The translations under genes and the position numbers were made by a program. The notes beneath the pieces are model-generated. The model did no database searches. It saw only the letters and a list, made by a program, of their open reading frames with translations, and was not told the origin of the DNA. Source: Clostridiaceae bacterium (GTDB taxonomy: Bacteria; Bacillota; Clostridia; Acetivibrionales; DULL01). Taken from it: a stretch of 64,000 bases of DNA. Positions 7,409 to 15,603 of this stretch are shown piece by piece. The stretch covers positions 1 through 64,000 of the forward strand of contig DULL01000034.1 of NCBI GenBank assembly GCA_012840395.1, given 5' to 3'. Every line of letters starts with the position of its first letter. The first letter of the stretch is position 1.

Positions 7409-8680
7409 ATGAAAAAATACGAAGATAAGGCACTTGCCTACATTGAAGAAAACAAAGAAAAGCTCTTTGGTCTTTTGTCTAAATTGATTCAATTTGATAC
7501 CCAAAATTTTATAACTCATGGAAGAGAAAAAGAATGTGCCGAATACATAGAAAAATTATACCGGGATTTAGGATTAGAAACCGAGCTTTATTCACCTGAC
7601 AGTATACCTGGAATTAAAGAACACCCAGGCTACCTTCCAGGCAGAGGACTTGAAAACAGGCCAAATGTAAGTGGTATTTGGTATGGGGAAGACAAAGAAT
7701 TAGCAGTAATGCTTGCAGCCCATATAGATACCATGCCGGCCGGAGATCTGGACAGGTGGGATGTGGATCCCTTCGGAGGCGTAATAAAAGACGGAAAGAT
7801 TTATGGCTTAGGAGCAGGGGATAATAAATTTGGAATAGCAGGATCTTATTATGCAATTAAAGCTCTTAAAGAATGCGGTATAAAATTAAAAAAATCAGTT
7901 GTTTTAACATCTTATGCAGACGAAGAATATGGAGGAGGAGACGGCGCTCTTGCCGCATGCCTGAAATATCCTTGTGACACCTATGTGAATCTGGATGGAG
8001 GGAATTATGAAATCTGGATAGCTGCACTGGGTGGAGGCTGCTTTAAGATCAGTGTAAAGAAAACCGAAACTACTGACAATGCAATGGATGTTTTTGACGC
8101 CATATCAATTCTGATGAATGAATTGAAGGTTTTTGCAGAAAGGCGCAGGACTGAATTACATATAAATTCTCTTTATACAGGATCAGACATGGAACGTTCT
8201 GCCTTCCGGCTGAGTAGTTTTGCAAGTGTAGGAACAAATCACGATGAAGCAATGTTATCTTTTGTTATTTACACAGATAAAACCAAGGAAGAAATATATA
8301 AAGAGCTGGATGATATATTAGACAGAGTAAGGCCTCAATTTGCTAAAATGGGAATTGTGACAGAAGGATTTATTCCCACAACCAGATTCTTTGGTTATTA
8401 CGAGACTGAAAAAGACTGTCTTGCGGTTAAAATTATGAAAGCAGCTGCAGAGGAAGCCGCAGGGAAGAAGGTTAGAGAGTGTGGCTCATGCCTTACAGAT
8501 CTTTCTGTAATTCTACCATATGGAAGTCCAAGAAGCTTTAATTTTGGTATTTTGAGAGATTTTGCACTTCCAGGAGGAGCACATCAGCCCAATGAGTATG
8601 TAGATTGCCAGGAATTCCTGAATCACACAAAAGCATTAATATTATTCTTAATACGTTATTGTGGAGTAGTTGAAGAATAA
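7409..8680 (+). CDS. M20 family metallohydrolase (ArgE/DapE/CPG2-like)
   Basis: A zinc-dependent amidohydrolase or peptidase of 423 residues. Metal and catalytic motifs seen are HIDTMPAGD with H105 and D107, GAGDNKFG with bridging D138, YADEEYGG with the catalytic Glu pair at about 172-173, and a late AHQPNEYVD providing the last zinc histidine. The usual GRGA-D-KG motif reads GLGAGDNKFG, slightly variant but with the Asp kept. It is first in an operon with two NagB-like genes under a LacI-type operator. An N-deacylase or carboxypeptidase acting on an amino-sugar or amino-acid conjugate is the obvious hypothesis; the substrate cannot be told from sequence. Confidence 0.75.
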   Translation: MKKYEDKALAYIEENKEKLFGLLSKLIQFDTQNFITHGREKECAEYIEKLYRDLGLETELYSPDSIPGIKEHPGYLPGRGLENRPNVSGIWYGEDKELAVMLAAHIDTMPAGDLDRWDVDPFGGVIKDGKIYGLGAGDNKFGIAGSYYAIKALKECGIKLKKSVVLTSYADEEYGGGDGALAACLKYPCDTYVNLDGGNYEIWIAALGGGCFKISVKKTETTDNAMDVFDAISILMNELKVFAERRRTELHINSLYTGSDMERSAFRLSSFASVGTNHDEAMLSFVIYTDKTKEEIYKELDDILDRVRPQFAKMGIVTEGFIPTTRFFGYYETEKDCLAVKIMKAAAEEAAGKKVRECGSCLTDLSVILPYGSPRSFNFGILRDFALPGGAHQPNEYVDCQEFLNHTKALILFLIRYCGVVEE

Positions 8681-8810
8681 TACTTTAATCGTTATTAATA
8701 CAAATATAATTAATGAAATTGTGCGTGCGTTAAGTTATCTGTCATTGTGTTAATAAATAAATTTTAAACTAATTAATATACAAAAATATACAATATTGGA
8801 GGAGAGTATT

Positions 8811-9761
8811 ATGAGCAAATGTTTTAAATTTCAACCAGCTCCCTGGCTTCCTTTTAGAGATACGGAAGTCATGGACAGGGTACGTTCCATGACTCGTGAA
8901 GAAATGGTAAATTTTAAGCACGAGAATCCGGATTTTAAAGTAAAAATTGTATATGATTCGCGTTTTTACTTTGTAACAGATCTGTATAATCGCATTCGCA
9001 TGTCCGATAAGGAGAACAAAAAGCTTACAGTAATATTGCCAAATCCATGTGTTGCTGAATATATAAGCCTTACAGAAGTATTAAATAAGTATAATGTCAG
9101 CTGCCGCAATTTACATGTTTTTTTCATGGATGAATATGCTGATGAAAACAATAATGTTGCTCCATTGACTTATATTGCAAGCAAGGGAAGATCCTTCAAA
9201 AAGTACTTCTATGACAGATTGAAACCCGAATTAAGGCCACCTGAGAATCAAATTCACTATTTTACAACAGAAAATGTGGCAAACTATTCTGATATGATTG
9301 AAGAATGCGGAGAGGGCGGAGCTGACGTAATGTATTCTTCTGTTGGCTGGTCCGGACGTATTGCAACTATAGAGCCTTCAGATGATTTCAAAGCAGATTC
9401 CATTGAAGAATATGTAAAGCTCGGTTCTCGTGTGGTTACTCCCCTGCCGGAAACTATTGCTGAAGATTCACTGATGGGTATATTCGGATGTTCAGGAGAT
9501 GTGGCAAATGTTCCACCCAAGGCTGCAACAATTGGTCCCAGGGATGTGGCAAATGCTAGATACCATGTAGAAGTCCAGCATCGTGGACCTGCTGCAATGG
9601 AAACTTCCTGGCAGCGTTTGATATCTCGTATAATGCTTTACGGACCGGTTACAATGGAGGTACCTGCTTCTATTCTTCGCCTTTATAAAGGTGTTTGCTA
9701 TGTAAGCGAAGGAATTGCTAAACCGATAGTATTACCACCGGATAAAAATCCACTTGAATAA
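8811..9761 (+). CDS. Glucosamine-6-phosphate isomerase-like protein with altered active site (paralogue 1)
   Basis: A 316-residue protein of the NagB/6-phosphogluconolactonase superfamily, longer than NagB (about 260). The FMDEY motif (residues 105-109; DEY at 107-109) keeps the aspartate of the NagB opening step. The segment matching the NagB GxDGHxAFNEP loop reads GWSGRIATIEP (179-189): the acid/base Asp is Ser and the catalytic His is Arg, while the Glu is kept. Ordinary deaminase chemistry is therefore doubtful. The ATG at 8811 has GGAGGAG six bases upstream; the TTG at 8796 lies before that site. It is followed 48 bases later by a paralogue, suggesting a heteromer or sequential steps. 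Confidence 0.7.
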   Translation: MSKCFKFQPAPWLPFRDTEVMDRVRSMTREEMVNFKHENPDFKVKIVYDSRFYFVTDLYNRIRMSDKENKKLTVILPNPCVAEYISLTEVLNKYNVSCRNLHVFFMDEYADENNNVAPLTYIASKGRSFKKYFYDRLKPELRPPENQIHYFTTENVANYSDMIEECGEGGADVMYSSVGWSGRIATIEPSDDFKADSIEEYVKLGSRVVTPLPETIAEDSLMGIFGCSGDVANVPPKAATIGPRDVANARYHVEVQHRGPAAMETSWQRLISRIMLYGPVTMEVPASILRLYKGVCYVSEGIAKPIVLPPDKNPLE

Positions 9762-9809
9762 TAGTAATACGATGATTTAAATAAAAATAATTAGAAAGGG
9801 TTGAATAGG

Positions 9810-10778
9810 ATGAATCGGTTAGATACTATGAGTAACAGAGTTTTTGATTTTACACCTCAATCGTGGATACCAATACGCGATAAAAAGGTTTTAGAATATT
9901 GTAGGAATATTAAACGTGAGGATATGGAAACACACCCCCATCCGAATCCGGAATATAAGGTGCGTGTGGTACCCAATCCCAGTTCTGCGATTACTGCTGA
10001 GCTTTTCAACTGGGTTGTTCGTTCTCATGAAGAAGATAAGAAAACAGTAATTATTTTCCCGAATTCCTGGAGGAATATTTACACTGCTGTAGCTCAGATG
10101 TGCAATGAATTTAACATAAGCGCCCGTAATATACATGCTTTCTGTATGGATGAATGGGCAGACCAGGACGGAAACGTAGCACCTATCAGTTATGGTCCGT
10201 CATTAGGCGGAGCATTCCTTAGAGAGTTCTATATGAGCTTCCGCGAAGACCTGCGTCCTCCCTTGGAGCAAATGCATGTTTTCACAAATGAGAACTATAA
10301 ATATTATTCAGATATGATCGAGGAAGTAGGAGAGGGAGGAGCCGATTTGATAGTATCCGCTACAGGATGGATAGGACATACAGCATTCATTGATCCTTAC
10401 TGTAAAGCATTCCAGGCCGAAACCCTCGAAGAATTCCTGACACTGGGCGCAAGATGGGTTGACAATCACAGATTAACTGTTATTCAGAACTCATTGGGTG
10501 GATGCTTTGGAGCTACAGGCGATTTGGCTATTACACCCGCATATTCTGTATCCATTGGCCCACGTGACGTCATAAATGCAAGAGAATCCTTGGAGCGCCA
10601 CGATCTTGGATTTATTGGCGGATACAGCTCTTGGGAACGCATGATTTCACGCCTGCAGATTTATGGACCTGTAACAAAAGACCTGCCTGCTTCAATTTAT
10701 CAGCTTAAGAAAGGTACTATCTATGTAAGCGAAGATATGGCACGTCCAATTGAGCCAATGGAACTTGTTGATTTTTAG
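9810..10778 (+). CDS. Glucosamine-6-phosphate isomerase-like protein (paralogue 2, His retained)
   Basis: A 322-residue paralogue of the preceding gene, sharing the WLPxRD/WIPxRD N-terminus, GEGGAD segment and the C-terminal YGPVT, PAS, YVSE pattern. Here FCMDEW (111-116) keeps the Asp-Glu pair and GWIGHTAFIDP (186-196) keeps the catalytic His, but the loop Asp is Ile and the NEP Glu is Asp. It therefore differs from NagB at other positions than its neighbour. The ATG at 9810 with GAAAGGG 9 bases upstream is preferred to the TTG at 9801. Likely co-transcribed with the M20 gene and paralogue 1. Substrate unknown; a phosphorylated or free amino-sugar-like compound is inference. Confidence 0.7.
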   Translation: MNRLDTMSNRVFDFTPQSWIPIRDKKVLEYCRNIKREDMETHPHPNPEYKVRVVPNPSSAITAELFNWVVRSHEEDKKTVIIFPNSWRNIYTAVAQMCNEFNISARNIHAFCMDEWADQDGNVAPISYGPSLGGAFLREFYMSFREDLRPPLEQMHVFTNENYKYYSDMIEEVGEGGADLIVSATGWIGHTAFIDPYCKAFQAETLEEFLTLGARWVDNHRLTVIQNSLGGCFGATGDLAITPAYSVSIGPRDVINARESLERHDLGFIGGYSSWERMISRLQIYGPVTKDLPASIYQLKKGTIYVSEDMARPIEPMELVDF

Positions 10779-10818
10779 TTGGCAGGTTAAAGCAGTTAAA
10801 AACTAACAGCTTTAAATA

Positions 10819-10844
10819 AAGGCCCCTTGAAATCAAGGGGCCTT
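10819..10844. terminator. Hairpin between convergent operon and lacI
   Basis: A 12-base stem AAGGCCCCTTGA/TCAAGGGGCCTT with a very short loop lies between the stop codons of the second NagB-like gene and the regulator. On the minus strand it is followed by TTTATTTAAA, so it best serves lacI; on the plus strand the U-tract is weak. Confidence 0.65.
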
Positions 10845-10851
10845 AAACATA

Positions 10852-11916
10852 TTATTTATAACCAATTCCATAATTGTTATAATCAAGGCAATGGGCGTTC
10901 TCCTTAACTACGATGTTAATGTTGGTAAAAATATTATTATCTTCAGGTAATATACCTTGAACCAAGTATTCATACAACAATTTTACAGGGTAATAGCCCT
11001 GACACACTTTTTCTTCACAAATTAGAGCAGTAACATACCCTTCCTGGAGCATGTTCCTGGAAAGCGGGGAGCTTTCATGGCCTACAAGAGTAATACCTTT
11101 GATATTTTTTTCTTTTAAGATTGTACCAAATATGCCGGCACTAATACTGTCAATCACGTAAATGCCATTTAAATTTGGATGTTTACTGAGTATATCAAGA
11201 AGAAATTCTTTTTCATTGCCCGGTTGACAAGTATACACACCATAGATATTAATATCAGGGTGATTAGTGTGCATATAATCATAAAAGCCTTGTTTTCTTT
11301 CTATTTGCTGAGTAGGAAGATTTTTTTGTGACAGCACGCAGATATTTCCTTTTAATCCAATAAACTTCGCGAGCACTTCTCCGGCTATTCTTCCGGTTGC
11401 ATTGTTATTTGGTCCATAATAGAATAACCTACTTTCATATTTTGCACCATCATTAAAAATAACGATGGGTATATTTTTACTATTGGCGTATTTTAATATT
11501 TCCTCAAATTTGTTAATTGATATAGGCGCGATAACAAGTCCATCATATTTTTTTTGCTTCATCATATTTATTATATCAATATGGACGGTATCTGGGTTCT
11601 GATCGGGCAGAACAAAATAGGTTTCAGTTTCGAGACCAAATTCAGAGAGTTCATTTCTTGCTGAAGAAAGACCTAAATTGACATCTTTCCAGTAATAATG
11701 GGGTTCATGAGGCATTACTACAAGGATGTTAAATTTGTTCCAGAGAGCGAACTTTCTGGCTACTGTATTTGGTTTATAGTCCATTTTCTTTGCTAGGGCG
11801 AGAATTTTTTCCTTTGTTTCTTTTTTAATACGCCCCTTATTATTAAGAGCACGATATACTGTACCGATAGAGACTCCGGCCTCTTTAGCGATGTCCTTTA
11901 TAGTAATCCTGTACAT
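10852..11916 (-). CDS. LacI-family transcriptional regulator
   Basis: A 354-residue repressor. The N-terminal helix-turn-helix TIKDIAKEAGVSIGTVYRALN (about 5-25) and hinge segment KPNTVARKFAL (about 48-58) are LacI signatures. The remainder is a periplasmic-binding-protein-like sugar sensor (about 63-350). The ATG has AAGGAG 9 bases upstream. It is convergent with the M20/NagB-like operon and most likely represses it via the site at 7351-7364. The inducer is probably a sugar or sugar conjugate. Confidence 0.85.
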   Translation of the reverse strand: MYRITIKDIAKEAGVSIGTVYRALNNKGRIKKETKEKILALAKKMDYKPNTVARKFALWNKFNILVVMPHEPHYYWKDVNLGLSSARNELSEFGLETETYFVLPDQNPDTVHIDIINMMKQKKYDGLVIAPISINKFEEILKYANSKNIPIVIFNDGAKYESRLFYYGPNNNATGRIAGEVLAKFIGLKGNICVLSQKNLPTQQIERKQGFYDYMHTNHPDINIYGVYTCQPGNEKEFLLDILSKHPNLNGIYVIDSISAGIFGTILKEKNIKGITLVGHESSPLSRNMLQEGYVTALICEEKVCQGYYPVKLLYEYLVQGILPEDNNIFTNINIVVKENAHCLDYNNYGIGYK

Positions 11917-11952
11917 TATATAAAACTCCTTATTTAAACTGAAAACTATTTA

Positions 11953-11965
11953 AGTGCAATGCACT
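11953..11965. promoter_or_regulatory. Palindrome upstream of lacI
   Basis: AGTGCAATGCACT is a perfect odd-centred palindrome 37 bases before the lacI start. It lacks the central CG of LacI-type operators, so it may bind another regulator. The rest of the 335-base gap 11917-12251 is AT-rich with no convincing promoter hexamers. Confidence 0.3.
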
Positions 11966-12251
11966 AAATATAATTTGAAGTTCAGAAAACTCAGATCCTA
12001 CGCAGATCTATATTTTTTAGTATATACATTCATTGATTGCAGTGTCAAATGGAAAGAAATATAATTATATGAAAAAGCTTCAATAATAACTTTTTAATTA
12101 CTTGAATTATCAAAATATTATGATAATATAAGAATAAAAGTAATAATTGTTTTTTTTTAATTTTTTTACATAAAGTTACCCATAATATATATGTATATTT
12201 AGTCATAATGAAACAAAAGAAAAATAAAGTTGCGGCAAAGGAGTGGGTTAA

Positions 12252-13295
12252 TTGGCTCTTGGACTAGATATCGGAATTGACCTGGGAACTGCATCGGTGC
12301 TTGTATATATTAAAGGTAAAGGGATTGTTTTAAGAGAACCATCAGTTGTAGCAATAGATAAGAATACCAACAAACTCCTGGCTGTTGGTGAGGAAGCCAG
12401 GAGAATGCTTGGGAGGACACCTGGTAATATTGTTGCTATCCGTCCATTGAAGGATGGTGTTATATCCGATTACGATATAACCGAAAGGATGCTGAAATAT
12501 TTTATAAATAAAGTTTGTGGTCAGAAAATTTTCAGACTTTTCAGACCTCGTATTATGGTATGTGTTCCAAGTGGTGTTACAGAGGTTGAAAGACGGGCGG
12601 TCATAGATGCTGCCATGCAGGCAGGAGCCAGAAAGACCTATCTCATAGAAGAACCTATTGCTGCAGCCATAGGTGCCGGTATAGACATTTCAAAAGCTTG
12701 CGGAAGTATGGTCATAGATGTGGGAGGCGGTACTACCAATATTGCTGTAATTTCTTTAGGAGGAACAGTTGTCAGTTCTTCCATTAAGATTGCAGGAGAT
12801 AAGTTTGATGAGGCTATTATTCGTTATTTGCGTAAAAAGCACAATATTATGATTGGTGAGCGTACTGCTGAAGAACTGAAAATTAATATAGGTACTGTAT
12901 ATCCAAGAGTACAGAAGGTATCCATGGATGTCAGAGGAAGGAACCTGATTTCAGGACTTCCAAAAACTATAACTGTAGAATCTGATGAAATTATGGAAGC
13001 ACTTGAAGAACCTGTTTCAAGTATAATTGAGGCTGTACATGCAGTTCTTGAAAAAACTCCACCGGAGCTTGCAGCAGATATTAGCGACAGAGGTATAGTT
13101 ATGACAGGAGGAGGAAGCCTGCTGTATGGATTAGACAAGCTGATCCAGGAAAAGACCGGTATCAAGACTATTATAGCTGATGATGCAATTTCATGTGTAG
13201 CTCTTGGGACAGGAGAAACTCTCAATAATTTGGATGTAATCGAGCAAAGTTATATTCAGGAAAATAGGAGTAAAAAAGTATCAGCGAGAGATTAA
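12252..13295 (+). CDS. mbl: MreB-like rod-shape actin homologue (Mbl)
   Basis: Bacterial actin that polymerises under the membrane and guides lateral wall synthesis. At 347 residues it matches MreB/Mbl. Visible actin-fold elements are IDLGTASVLVY (phosphate 1 loop), CVPSGVTEVERRAV, LIEEPIAAAIGAG, VIDVGGGTTNIAVISLGG (phosphate 2) and GIVMTGGGSLLYGLD (adenosine loop). The start is TTG with AAAGGAG upstream. It directly precedes flgF/flgG homologues, the same order as mbl-flhO-flhP in Bacillus, which favours mbl over mreB. Confidence 0.88.
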   Translation: MALGLDIGIDLGTASVLVYIKGKGIVLREPSVVAIDKNTNKLLAVGEEARRMLGRTPGNIVAIRPLKDGVISDYDITERMLKYFINKVCGQKIFRLFRPRIMVCVPSGVTEVERRAVIDAAMQAGARKTYLIEEPIAAAIGAGIDISKACGSMVIDVGGGTTNIAVISLGGTVVSSSIKIAGDKFDEAIIRYLRKKHNIMIGERTAEELKINIGTVYPRVQKVSMDVRGRNLISGLPKTITVESDEIMEALEEPVSSIIEAVHAVLEKTPPELAADISDRGIVMTGGGSLLYGLDKLIQEKTGIKTIIADDAISCVALGTGETLNNLDVIEQSYIQENRSKKVSARD

Positions 13296-13434
13296 AAGAG
13301 ACAAAAATATTGAACAATAATTTTGTTCTTAAAGGATTGTTTGTGCTATATTAATGGGTTTAACCGGATATAGCAAAATAATTCCTTTTTTATTTGCCTA
13401 AGTATATAGCCATTATCAAAAAACAAGGAACTTT

Positions 13435-13486
13435 TTCCTATAGAAATAGTCTTCCTATAAAAAATAGTTTTTCCTAAAAAAATAGT
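13435..13486 (+). repeat. Three tandem ~17-base repeats upstream of the flagellar promoter
   Basis: Three imperfect copies of TTCCTATARAAATAGT start at 13435, 13452 and 13471, in the same orientation, ending 5 bases before the -35 element of the SigD-type promoter. Their phasing (17-19 bases) and position suggest either a regulator-binding array or simple slippage. Confidence 0.5.
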
Positions 13487-13490
13487 GGTG

Positions 13491-13517
13491 TTAATTAAAT
13501 TTTATATTAGCCGATAT
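13491..13517 (+). promoter_or_regulatory. SigD (FliA)-type flagellar promoter
   Basis: GCCGATAT at 13510-13517 matches seven of eight positions of the SigD -10 consensus GCCGATAA. TTAA at 13491-13494, 15 bases upstream, matches three of four of the -35 TAAA. It is 46 bases before flgF. In Bacillus flhO-flhP is SigD-dependent, which agrees. Confidence 0.6.
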
Positions 13518-13562
13518 ATACACTGAGTAAAAAAATACTATTCCCATAAGGCAGGTTTATAT

Positions 13563-14345
13563 ATGATAAGAGGCTTATATACCTCCGGTTGGAGCATGTT
13601 GGCAAATAATAAAAAAATGGATGTTATTACAAATAACCTTTCAAATGTCAATACCTACGGGTATAAAAGAGATGTTACAGTTTTTCAGAGCTTCCCTGAG
13701 GCTTTGACTATGCGCATGAATGAAAAGGATTTAATCGGCAGGAAGACTTCAAATATAGGCACCATGGAACTTGGAAGTGATATAGGTGAAATTCATACAT
13801 ATTACAGTCAGGGAAGTCTTCTTAAAACTGATGATAAATATAATTTTGCCATTAAAGATTCAGATCTTTCTTTTTTCACTATTGGAGTTCCAGATCAGGA
13901 CGGAACAATAAATGAATACTACACAAGAGATGGATCCTTCACAATAAATTCAAACAATGAACTTACCACATCAGAGGGCTTTTTGGTTCTGGGAGAAGGA
14001 GGACCAATAGTACTGGAAGATGGAGATTTTTTCATTGAAAGGGATGGAACTATCATTCAGTATGGTGAAGTAGTAGACAAGCTCTTAATCAGGACTTTTG
14101 CCGATAACAGCGGGCTGAGAAAGGTAGGCTCAAACTTGTTGCAGAGCGTCAACAACAATTATGAAGGAGTACCTTTTGAGGGGACTATTGTACAAGGATA
14201 TGTGGAACAGTCTAATGTGAATATAATAAAAGAAATGGTAGAAATGATTAATGTAATGAGAGCATATGAATCAAATCAAAAAATGATTCAAGTTCAGGAC
14301 AGCACTCTTGAGAAGGCTGTAAACGAAGTTGGGGCAGTAAGATAG
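13563..14345 (+). CDS. flhO: Flagellar hook-basal body protein FlgF/FlhO
   Basis: Rod protein of the flagellar basal body, 260 residues. The N-terminal MIRGLYTSGWSML with NNLSNVNTYGYKR (about 27-39) is the flagella_bb_rod motif, and the C-terminal VEQSNVNIIKEMVEMINVMRAYE is the matching helix; these pair in the assembled axial structure. It is followed 13 bases later by a second rod protein gene. Secreted by the flagellar type III apparatus without a cleaved signal. Confidence 0.85.
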   Translation: MIRGLYTSGWSMLANNKKMDVITNNLSNVNTYGYKRDVTVFQSFPEALTMRMNEKDLIGRKTSNIGTMELGSDIGEIHTYYSQGSLLKTDDKYNFAIKDSDLSFFTIGVPDQDGTINEYYTRDGSFTINSNNELTTSEGFLVLGEGGPIVLEDGDFFIERDGTIIQYGEVVDKLLIRTFADNSGLRKVGSNLLQSVNNNYEGVPFEGTIVQGYVEQSNVNIIKEMVEMINVMRAYESNQKMIQVQDSTLEKAVNEVGAVR

Positions 14346-14358
14346 GAGGAGTAATGGT

Positions 14359-15159
14359 ATGATGAGATCTTTATGGACTGCTGGGTCCGGGATGCTTGCA
14401 CAACAGTTAAATGTAGATGTGATAGCAAATAATCTGGCAAATGTTAATACAACATCTTTTAAAAAGGACAGAGTAGAATTCAAGGATCTTATGTACGAGA
14501 CTATTGAAAGGGCAAATATCCTTGAGAACGAAGGACGTCCGGTTAACCTGCAAGTGGGACATGGAACAGTTCCTGTTTCTACAGTTAAAAGTTTTACTAT
14601 GGGCAGTTTGGAGTCAACAGATAATCCTCTTGATTTAGCTATAAATGGAGAAGCGTTCTTTATGGTATTAAATCCCGCAGGTAATGTAATTTATACCAGA
14701 GATGGAAGCTTTAAAGTATCTATGTCTGAATACGGAAGGATACTTACAACATCAGAAGGATACCCAGTACTGGATGATACATGGAATGAGATAATAATAG
14801 ATGTGGATATAGATAAATTAGTTATTTCTGAGGATGGGGAATTAAGTTATATAGACGAATCAGGAGTTACTGTCCCCCTGGGGCAGCGTATTGGTCTGGT
14901 TAAATTTGCTAATGTTAAGGGTCTTGAAAGTATAGGAAGAAACTATTATGCTGAAACTGATGCTTCTGGTGAACCTATACCTGATTGGGAACAGGGGGAA
15001 AGGAGTATTATAATGCAGCGTTATCTGGAAACTTCAAATGTTCAGATTGTTGAAGAAATGGTCAAATTAATCGTTGCACAGAGAGCTTATGAAATTAGTT
15101 CGAAAGCGGTCCAGTCTTCCGATGAAATGATGGGAATAGCAAATAATTTGAAAAGATAG
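14359..15159 (+). CDS. flhP: Flagellar distal rod protein FlgG/FlhP
   Basis: A 266-residue rod protein with MMRSLWTAGSGMLAQQ and NNLANVNTTSFKK at the N-terminus, the NPLDLAINGEAFF signature of the FlgE/F/G core at about 92-104, and LETSNVQIVEEMVKLIVAQRAYE at the C-terminus. The ATG follows GGAGGAG. It is in operon with the preceding flgF-like gene and the FlgJ-like gene that follows. Confidence 0.88.
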   Translation: MMRSLWTAGSGMLAQQLNVDVIANNLANVNTTSFKKDRVEFKDLMYETIERANILENEGRPVNLQVGHGTVPVSTVKSFTMGSLESTDNPLDLAINGEAFFMVLNPAGNVIYTRDGSFKVSMSEYGRILTTSEGYPVLDDTWNEIIIDVDIDKLVISEDGELSYIDESGVTVPLGQRIGLVKFANVKGLESIGRNYYAETDASGEPIPDWEQGERSIIMQRYLETSNVQIVEEMVKLIVAQRAYEISSKAVQSSDEMMGIANNLKR

Positions 15160-15248
15160 TGATAGTTAGTATATTTAGTTAATTATATTTAATAAAATTT
15201 TAATATATAATACTAATGAAAACCAGAAAAGGAGCCAATGGAATAACT

Positions 15249-15581
15249 ATGAATATAAGTAGGATTATTGATATGGGAACCTCTGAGGTTATTAATAACA
15301 GGATTAATACCTACGAACAAAATGATTTCGAGAAGATATTCCAAAAAGCTATAGAAAAAAACGATGATAAGGCTTTGAGAAAATCTTGCATGGAGATGGA
15401 AAAGATATTTCTTGCTATGTTATTCAAGCAGATGAAAGCTACCGTTCCAAAATCCCGATTAGTTCCTGAAAATCAGGGAGAAGATATTTTGAATTCTTTC
15501 ATTGATGAAGCATTTATAGAGGAAGCTTCAAAAAGCAATAGTTTTGGATTGGCGAAAATGTTGTATAATCAGTTAAAGTAG
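15249..15581 (+). CDS. FlgJ-type rod-binding protein (no muramidase domain)
   Basis: A protein of about 110 residues resembling the N-terminal rod-binding domain of FlgJ, a scaffold for rod assembly. The motif CMEMEKIFLAMLFKQMKATVP and the C-terminal FGLAKMLYNQLK are typical. The muramidase domain of proteobacterial FlgJ is absent, as usual in Firmicutes. The start is uncertain: ATG 15249 begins the conserved part but its AAAGGAG is 15 bases away. ATG 15216 is also in frame, and ATG 15238 is out of frame and closes at once. Third gene of the flagellar unit. Confidence 0.75.
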   Translation: MNISRIIDMGTSEVINNRINTYEQNDFEKIFQKAIEKNDDKALRKSCMEMEKIFLAMLFKQMKATVPKSRLVPENQGEDILNSFIDEAFIEEASKSNSFGLAKMLYNQLK

Positions 15582-15603
15582 AGAAAAGTCAAAGGGGTTT
15601 GAA

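Noticed and set aside
12824-13225. 133-residue minus-strand ORF inside mbl
   Set aside because: Opposite to a conserved actin homologue; composition is that of a shadow frame.
13435-13486. Possible CRISPR-like array
   Set aside because: The three repeats are tandem and imperfect without spacers; no cas genes are in the window.
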